Assembly: GCA_013697265.1 (NCBI GenBank)
Contig: JACCXE010000479.1
Coordinates: 1-6,734 of the forward strand
DNA length: 6,734 nucleotides
Direction: 5' to 3'
DNA from: Actinomycetota bacterium
Lineage (GTDB): Bacteria > Actinomycetota > Acidimicrobiia > Acidimicrobiales > JACCXE01
The translations under genes were made by a program, and so were the position numbers. Under the pieces are notes generated by a model. The model ran no database searches. It had not been told where the DNA came from and saw nothing but the letters and a program-made list of their open reading frames with translations. This document shows positions 4,997 through 6,734 of the stretch, one piece after another. The first letter of the stretch is position 1. Every line of letters starts with the position of its first letter.

Positions 4997-6529
4997 ATGT
5001 ACCCCGGAGCCATCGCCCAGATCACGCCGGACAAACCCGCTTATGTCATGGCGAACACTGGCCAGGTCGTGACCTACAAGGAGCTCGACGAAGCGTCGAA
5101 CCGGCTGGCTCACGTGTTGGCAGAAGCCGGGCTCGTAGAGGGCGACTCGATCGCGCTCATGCTTGAGAACCACCCGCGTTTCTTCGAAGTCGTGTGGGCT
5201 GCGCAGCGGGCCGGGCTCTACTACACGGCGATCTCGTCTCGGCTGACGCCAGAGGAAGCCGAATACATCGTGAACGACTGCGGCGCCCAGGCCTACATCA
5301 CGAGTCACTACTTGGCGGCAACCGCGAGCGGCCTCGTCGGCACAATGCCGAAGGTCAAGGTCGCGCTGATGATCGACGGCGTCGTCGACGGCTACGAGTC
5401 CTACGAAGAAGTCACGGCGATGCAAGCAACCACGCCGATCGCCAACGAACGCGAAGGCGCCGACATGCTTTATAGCTCGGGCACGACGGGCCGGCCCAAA
5501 GGCGTGAAGGTGCCGCTGCCGAACACACCCGCCGGCCAGCCGAGTGCGGTGCAACTCCTCGGCCAGATGCTCTACGGATTCAGCTCGGACATGGTCTATC
5601 TGTCCCCCGCTCCGCTTTATCACGCGGCGCCGCTGCGCTTCACGATGGCGGTGCAGCGCACCGGCGGCACGGTGATCGTGATGGAGCACTTCGATCCGGC
5701 CGAGTTCATCAAGCTCGTCGAGAAGCACAGGGTCACGCATACACAAGTAGTGCCGACGATGTTCGTGCGCATGCTGAAGCTCGACCCGTCCGAACGCGAG
5801 GCCGACGTGACGTCCCTGCAAGCGTGCATCCACGCGGCAGCGCCGTGCCCGGTGGACACCAAGCGTTCGATGATCGCATGGTGGGGGCCCATCATCTTCG
5901 AGTACTACGCCGGCACCGAGGGCAACGGGTTTGTCGCCTGCAACTCCGAAGAGTGGCTGGCCCATCCCGGCTCCGTCGGCAAGGCCCTCACCGGGATCGT
6001 GCACATCGTCGACGACGAGAGCGGTAACGAGGTGCCGATCGGCGAGACGGGCACCGTTTACTTCGAGGGCGGCGCGAAGTTCGAGTACCACAACGACCCC
6101 GAGAAGACGCAGGGCTCGCGGCTGGGCAACGGGTGGAGCACGCTGGGCGACATCGGCCGTCTCGACGAAGACGGATTCCTTTATCTAACCGACCGCAAGG
6201 CGTACATGATCATCAGCGGCGGCGTGAACATCTACCCGCAGGAAGCCGAGAACCTCCTCGTGACCCACCCTAAAGTGATGGACGTCGCCGTGTTCGGCGT
6301 GCCCAACGCCGACTTCGGCGAAGAGGTCAAGGCGGTCGTGCAGCCTGTGCACTGGCACGAGTCCGGGTCCGGGTTGGAGCGTGAGTTGATCGCGTTCTGC
6401 AAGGAGCACCTGGCCGGCATCAAGTGCCCGCGCTCAATTGACTTTGAGGCCGAGCTGCCCCGTCACCCAACCGGAAAGCTCTACAAGCGCCTGTTGCGCG
6501 ATCGCTACTGGGAGGCGGCGGCGAAGTAA
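4997..6529 (+). CDS. Acyl-CoA synthetase (AMP-binding, FadD type)
   Basis: 510 residues, a complete ANL-superfamily ligase that activates a carboxylic acid through an acyl-adenylate and transfers it to CoA; cytoplasmic or membrane-peripheral. Motifs in order: A3 P-loop YSSGTTGRPKGVK (159-171); LSPAPLYHAAPL (202-213); A5 YYAGTEGNG (303-311); A7 STLGDIGRLDEDGFLYLTDR (381-400) with ribose-binding Asp385 and hinge region near Asp399-Lys401; A8 MIISGGVNIYPQEAEN (404-419); A10 PTGKLYKR (491-498) with catalytic Lys494. All core residues are present. The A8 hinge reads DRKAYMIISGG rather than the more common DRKKDMIISGG. The overall pattern resembles mycobacterial FadD4-like enzymes, often associated with fatty, aromatic or steroid side-chain acids, but the substrate cannot be read here. 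The ATG lies 8 bases after a -10-like hexamer with no ribosome binding site. The gene is followed after 7 bases by a gamma-glutamyltransferase-family gene and is probably co-transcribed with it. Confidence 0.93.
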   Translation: MYPGAIAQITPDKPAYVMANTGQVVTYKELDEASNRLAHVLAEAGLVEGDSIALMLENHPRFFEVVWAAQRAGLYYTAISSRLTPEEAEYIVNDCGAQAYITSHYLAATASGLVGTMPKVKVALMIDGVVDGYESYEEVTAMQATTPIANEREGADMLYSSGTTGRPKGVKVPLPNTPAGQPSAVQLLGQMLYGFSSDMVYLSPAPLYHAAPLRFTMAVQRTGGTVIVMEHFDPAEFIKLVEKHRVTHTQVVPTMFVRMLKLDPSEREADVTSLQACIHAAAPCPVDTKRSMIAWWGPIIFEYYAGTEGNGFVACNSEEWLAHPGSVGKALTGIVHIVDDESGNEVPIGETGTVYFEGGAKFEYHNDPEKTQGSRLGNGWSTLGDIGRLDEDGFLYLTDRKAYMIISGGVNIYPQEAENLLVTHPKVMDVAVFGVPNADFGEEVKAVVQPVHWHESGSGLERELIAFCKEHLAGIKCPRSIDFEAELPRHPTGKLYKRLLRDRYWEAAAK

Positions 6530-6536
6530 CCCGGCC

Positions 6537-6734
6537 ATGATCCCCCTGCAAGAGCGCTCCGCACCCAACGGGATGGTCGCCGCGGTCGACCACGTCGCGG
6601 CTGAGGCCGGCCTGGCGATGTTACGAGCGGGAGGAACGGCGGCCGACGCCGCGGTTGCAACCTCGGCGGTGCTCGCGGTTACCTCGCAGCACCTGTGCGG
6701 GATGGGCGGCGATCTGTTCGCCGTGGTGTCGGAC
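6537..6734 (+). CDS. Gamma-glutamyltransferase family protein, 3' part outside window
   Basis: The first 66 codons of a gene that runs off the right edge, read from the ATG at 6537. Residues 12-66 match the N-terminus of the gamma-glutamyltranspeptidase (Ntn-hydrolase) family: GMVAAVDHVAAEAGLAMLRA (12-31), then GGTAADAAVATSAVLAV (32-48, family form GGNAVDAA), then CGMGGDLFAVV (54-64, family form GxGGDxF). Such enzymes cleave or transfer gamma-glutamyl groups from glutathione or related amides, or act as acylases, after autocatalytic cleavage at a Thr far downstream, which is not visible here. There is no signal peptide before the conserved block, so a cytoplasmic relative is more likely than the classical exported enzyme. 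It starts 7 bases after the acyl-CoA synthetase stop, suggesting one operon. No clear ribosome binding site is present, so translation may be coupled. Family call is good; specific activity is unknown. Confidence 0.85.
   Translation, partial: MIPLQERSAPNGMVAAVDHVAAEAGLAMLRAGGTAADAAVATSAVLAVTSQHLCGMGGDLFAVVSD

Noticed and set aside
4982..6091. A 369-codon open frame on the minus strand opposite the acyl-CoA synthetase
   Set aside because: The product is His/Arg/Asp-rich with no recognisable domain, and the plus strand carries an intact ligase with every ANL motif.

Overview
The window is GC-rich and very densely coded, and looks like chromosomal DNA of a high-GC actinobacterium (Actinomycetota). 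The best taxonomic marker is the DUF3151 protein at 1830-2243, a family known essentially from Actinobacteria. The strong G/C preference at third codon positions and the lack of clear Shine-Dalgarno sequences fit this. An Acidimicrobiia-like or other uncultured lineage is possible, but that is inference and cannot be settled from the sequence. No RNA genes, CRISPR arrays, insertion sequences, integrases or phage genes were seen.

Layout from left to right. (1) Bases 2-925 (+) hold the 3' part of an AI-2E/PerM-type multi-pass membrane protein, cut by the window edge. (2) Bases 3540-922 (-) form a three-gene cluster: tyrS, a DUF3151 protein, and a predicted lipoprotein with a metzincin-type zinc protease domain. 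The first two are 10 bases apart and the last two overlap by 16 bases. (3) Bases 3564-4502 (+) encode an AlkA-like HhH-GPD DNA glycosylase, divergent from tyrS. (4) Bases 4936-4499 (-) encode a GNAT acetyltransferase, convergent with the glycosylase. (5) Bases 4997-6529 (+) encode an acyl-CoA synthetase of FadD type. (6) It is followed after 7 bases by the 5' end of a gamma-glutamyltransferase-family gene, 6537-6734 (+), cut by the right edge.

Only about 100 bases are noncoding, and no gap exceeds 60 bases. Both convergent gene pairs overlap by exactly four palindromic bases (CTAG at 922-925, TTAA at 4499-4502), so each stop codon lies inside the opposite gene's stop codon. The 60-base divergent gap at 4937-4996 is the only real regulatory space. 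It has a TANNNT -10-like hexamer just before each start, which suggests leaderless or nearly leaderless transcripts.

The genes do not form one pathway. The window combines housekeeping functions (tRNA charging, alkylation repair), acyl activation plus a gamma-glutamyltransferase-like enzyme, and envelope proteins (transporter-like protein, secreted protease). I see no clear evidence of a new defence or mobile system. The least characterised item is the lipoprotein metalloprotease co-directional with tyrS.
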